A stretch of DNA of 52,787 nt from NCBI GenBank assembly GCA_030452985.1, contig JAKDLG010000017.1, positions 1 to 52,787 on the forward strand. The letters run 5' to 3'. Position numbers and translations under genes: made by a program. The DNA comes from Humibacillus sp. GTDB taxonomy: Bacteria; Actinomycetota; Actinomycetes; Actinomycetales; Dermatophilaceae. This document shows, piece after piece, positions 50,288-52,787 of the stretch. The notes beneath the pieces are model-generated. The model saw only the letters and a program-made list of their open reading frames with translations. It made no database searches and was not told the DNA's origin. Positions within the stretch are counted from its first letter, which is position 1. Every line of letters starts with the position of its first letter.

Positions 50288-52018
50288 ATGCTCACCGTCC
50301 CCCTGTCACCCCAGCTGCGCGATGCCGCCCTCGAGGAGATGGCGCGCGAGCCGCTGGACGTGCTCGTCATCGGTGGCGGCGTGGTGGGCGGCGGCGCCGC
50401 CCTCGACGCTGCCACCCGAGGCCTGCGCGTCGGTCTGGTGGAGGCGCGTGACTACGCCTCCGGCACCTCGAGCCGGTCGAGCAAGCTCATCCACGGCGGC
50501 CTGCGCTACCTCGAGATGCTCGACTTCCGGCTGGTGGCCGAGGCGCTCAAGGAACGCGGGCTGATGCTCGAGACGCTGGCCCCCCACCTGGTCAAGCCGG
50601 TGCCGTTCGTCTACCCCCTCAAGGGCAGAGTGTGGGAGCGGGCCTACGCCGGGTCGGGCGTGGCGCTCTACGACGCGATGTCCAAGGCCTCCGGCCACGG
50701 TGCGGGCGTGCCGTTGCACCGGCACCTCACGCGCCGCGGCGCCCGACGCATCGTCCCGTCACTGCGCAAGGACGCCCTTGTCGGCGCCCTGCAGTACTAC
50801 GACGCGCAGGTCGACGACGCGCGGCACACGATGTTTCTCTCCCGCACGGCGGCGGCCTACGGGGCCCATGTCGCCAACCGGGCCCGGGTCACCGAGCTGG
50901 TGCGTGAGGGCGAGCGGGTCAGCGGGGCGGTCGTGCACGACCTCGAGACCGACCAGAGCTTCACCATCATGGCTCGTCAGGTGATCAACGCCACCGGGGT
51001 GTGGACCGATGACACCCAGGCGATGGTGGGGGAGCGGGGCCAGTTCCACGTGCGGGCCAGCAAGGGCATCCATCTGGTGGTGCCGCGTGATCGCATCCGC
51101 TCGTCGTCGGGACTGATCCTGCGCACCGAGAAGTCGGTGCTGTTCGTCATCCCGTGGGGCCGGCACTGGCTCATCGGCACCACCGACACCGACTGGGAGC
51201 TCGACAAGGCGCACCCGGCGGCGAGCCAGGGCGACATCGACTACCTGCTCCACCACGTCAACGAGGTGCTCGAGACGCCGCTGACCCGCGCCGACGTCGA
51301 GGGCGTCTACGCCGGCCTGCGGCCGCTGCTCGCGGGGGAGTCCGACTCGACGTCGAAGCTCTCGCGTGAGCACGCCGTCGCCCACACGGTGCCCGGGCTG
51401 GTCGTCGTCGCCGGCGGCAAGTACACGACGTACCGGATCATGGCCAAGGATGCCGTCGACGAGGCCGTGCACGGGCTCGACGCGATCCTCGACCGGCGCG
51501 TCCCGCCGTGCTGCACCGACGGGATTCCGTTGCTCGGCGCCGAGGGGTACACGGCCCTGTGGAACCAACGCCACCTGCTGGCGCAACAGAGCGGGCTGCA
51601 CGAGGGGCGCATCGAGCACCTGCTGGGCCGGTACGGCTCGCTGACGAGCGAGGTGCTCGAGCTGATCGAGGCCGACCCCTCGCTCGGTCGGTCGTTGGGC
51701 AGTGCCGACGACTATCTGCGGGCCGAGGTCGTCTACGCCACCTCCCACGAGGGCGCCCGTCACCTCGACGACGTGCTCACGAGGCGCACCCGGATCTCGA
51801 TCGAGACCTTCGACCGGGGCACCGACTCGTGCCGCGAGGCGGCCGAGCTGATGGCCCCCGTGCTGGGCTGGACCGACGAGCAGAAGGCCCGCGAGGTGGA
51901 GCACTACCTCGCGCGCGTCGAGGCAGAGCGCGAGAGCCAGCAGATGCCTGACGACGAGACGGCGGATGCCGCTCGCAAGGGCGCGCCCGACGTGGTTCCG
52001 ATCACCACCGCAGGCTGA
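50288..52018 (+). CDS. glpD: Aerobic glycerol-3-phosphate dehydrogenase
   Basis: A 576-residue FAD-dependent enzyme that oxidises glycerol-3-P to dihydroxyacetone phosphate and passes electrons to quinone. The FAD-binding motif VIGGGVVGGGAALDAATRG is near residue 30, followed by SSRSSKLIHGGLRYLE, TGVWTDD, GLRPLL and VVAGGKYTTYR. ATG at 50288 has AGAGGA before it. Last gene of the glycerol operon; a strong hairpin follows. Confidence 0.96.
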   Translation: MLTVPLSPQLRDAALEEMAREPLDVLVIGGGVVGGGAALDAATRGLRVGLVEARDYASGTSSRSSKLIHGGLRYLEMLDFRLVAEALKERGLMLETLAPHLVKPVPFVYPLKGRVWERAYAGSGVALYDAMSKASGHGAGVPLHRHLTRRGARRIVPSLRKDALVGALQYYDAQVDDARHTMFLSRTAAAYGAHVANRARVTELVREGERVSGAVVHDLETDQSFTIMARQVINATGVWTDDTQAMVGERGQFHVRASKGIHLVVPRDRIRSSSGLILRTEKSVLFVIPWGRHWLIGTTDTDWELDKAHPAASQGDIDYLLHHVNEVLETPLTRADVEGVYAGLRPLLAGESDSTSKLSREHAVAHTVPGLVVVAGGKYTTYRIMAKDAVDEAVHGLDAILDRRVPPCCTDGIPLLGAEGYTALWNQRHLLAQQSGLHEGRIEHLLGRYGSLTSEVLELIEADPSLGRSLGSADDYLRAEVVYATSHEGARHLDDVLTRRTRISIETFDRGTDSCREAAELMAPVLGWTDEQKAREVEHYLARVEAERESQQMPDDETADAARKGAPDVVPITTAG

Positions 52019-52034
52019 CTCCGGCTGCTCCGGA

Positions 52035-52077
52035 CGCAACGCCGTTTGTCCGCCATCAGCGGACAAACGGCGTTGCG
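52035..52077 (+). terminator. glpD terminator hairpin
   Basis: A perfect 19-bp stem with a CATCA loop (core GCGGACAAACGGCGTTGC) begins 17 bases after the glpD stop and lies about 115 bases before clpX. It should separate the glycerol operon from the clpX transcript. Confidence 0.85.
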
Positions 52078-52192
52078 CTATCGGTGAGCGGCCGGTGCGT
52101 CGTCTAATAGGAGAGTGCCCCGGGGTCGGGGTCGGCAGGTAGCGGCTGGGGCGCTGCCTGCGCCGGAGTCGTCGACGGACCAGGAGCTTCCA

Positions 52193-52787
<595 letters not shown>

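Noticed and set aside
45308..52192. Glycerol block as a mobile element insertion
   Set aside because: No transposase, integrase or terminal repeats were seen, and its base composition matches the surroundings; only the unusual gene order is reported.

Overview
This window is chromosomal DNA from a high-GC (roughly 70%) actinobacterium. The codon use, GTG/TTG starts, mycothiol-type thioredoxin-fold protein, GlbO globin, paired clpP genes and DUF222/HNH remnant all point to Actinomycetota. I would guess Micrococcales near Intrasporangiaceae/Dermatophilaceae, but the genus cannot be read from sequence alone.

Layout. 1-249: an array of 44-bp tandem repeats at the window edge. 260-2514: a MocR/PdxR-type regulator divergent from a YczE-like membrane protein. 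2521-5678: a 2H phosphoesterase, a TetR repressor with a palindromic operator, an acyl-CoA dehydrogenase and an SDR. 5690-10883: an iron-siderophore uptake operon (lipoprotein, two FecCD permeases, ATPase, siderophore-interacting reductase) behind two abutting DtxR/IdeR-type boxes. 11048-17459: glgX-treY-treZ, which turns glycogen into trehalose. 17466-24640: TesB thioesterase, a broken SOS-box-preceded DUF222/HNH gene, a small membrane protein, a RecQ helicase fused to a phosphoribosyltransferase-like tail, a hot-dog thioesterase, an unknown protein and a GDPD phosphodiesterase.

24656-28845 is the most interesting accessory locus. A small helical protein (WXG100/EspC-like) is translationally coupled to a 960-residue polymorphic toxin whose C-terminus looks like a CdiA-type PD-(D/E)xK nuclease. 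An immunity-like gene follows, then a truncated second copy of the toxin C-terminus lacking the catalytic part, then a second, paralogous immunity-like gene. This is an orphan toxin/immunity cassette array, and its base composition is lower in GC than the flanks.

28951-40557 holds a GH13 alpha-glucosidase with a LacI-like palindrome, an LLM flavin oxidoreductase, a secreted helical-repeat protein, pepN-mscS-glbO in one operon, an Rv2466c-like protein, rpiB, a membrane SpoIIE/PP2C phosphatase, an Rv0909-like small protein, trmB and a small membrane protein. Two tRNA genes (Pro-UGG on minus, Gly-UCC on plus) follow, then a DUF2087 protein and a membrane protein.

41925-52787 is the proteostasis block tig - clpP1 - clpP2 - clpX (clpX cut by the window end). 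About 6.9 kb of glycerol catabolism genes sits between clpP2 and clpX: an extra glycerol kinase, an IclR/GylR regulator, and glpF-glpK-glpD. No insertion sequences, CRISPR arrays, rRNA genes or riboswitches were recognised.
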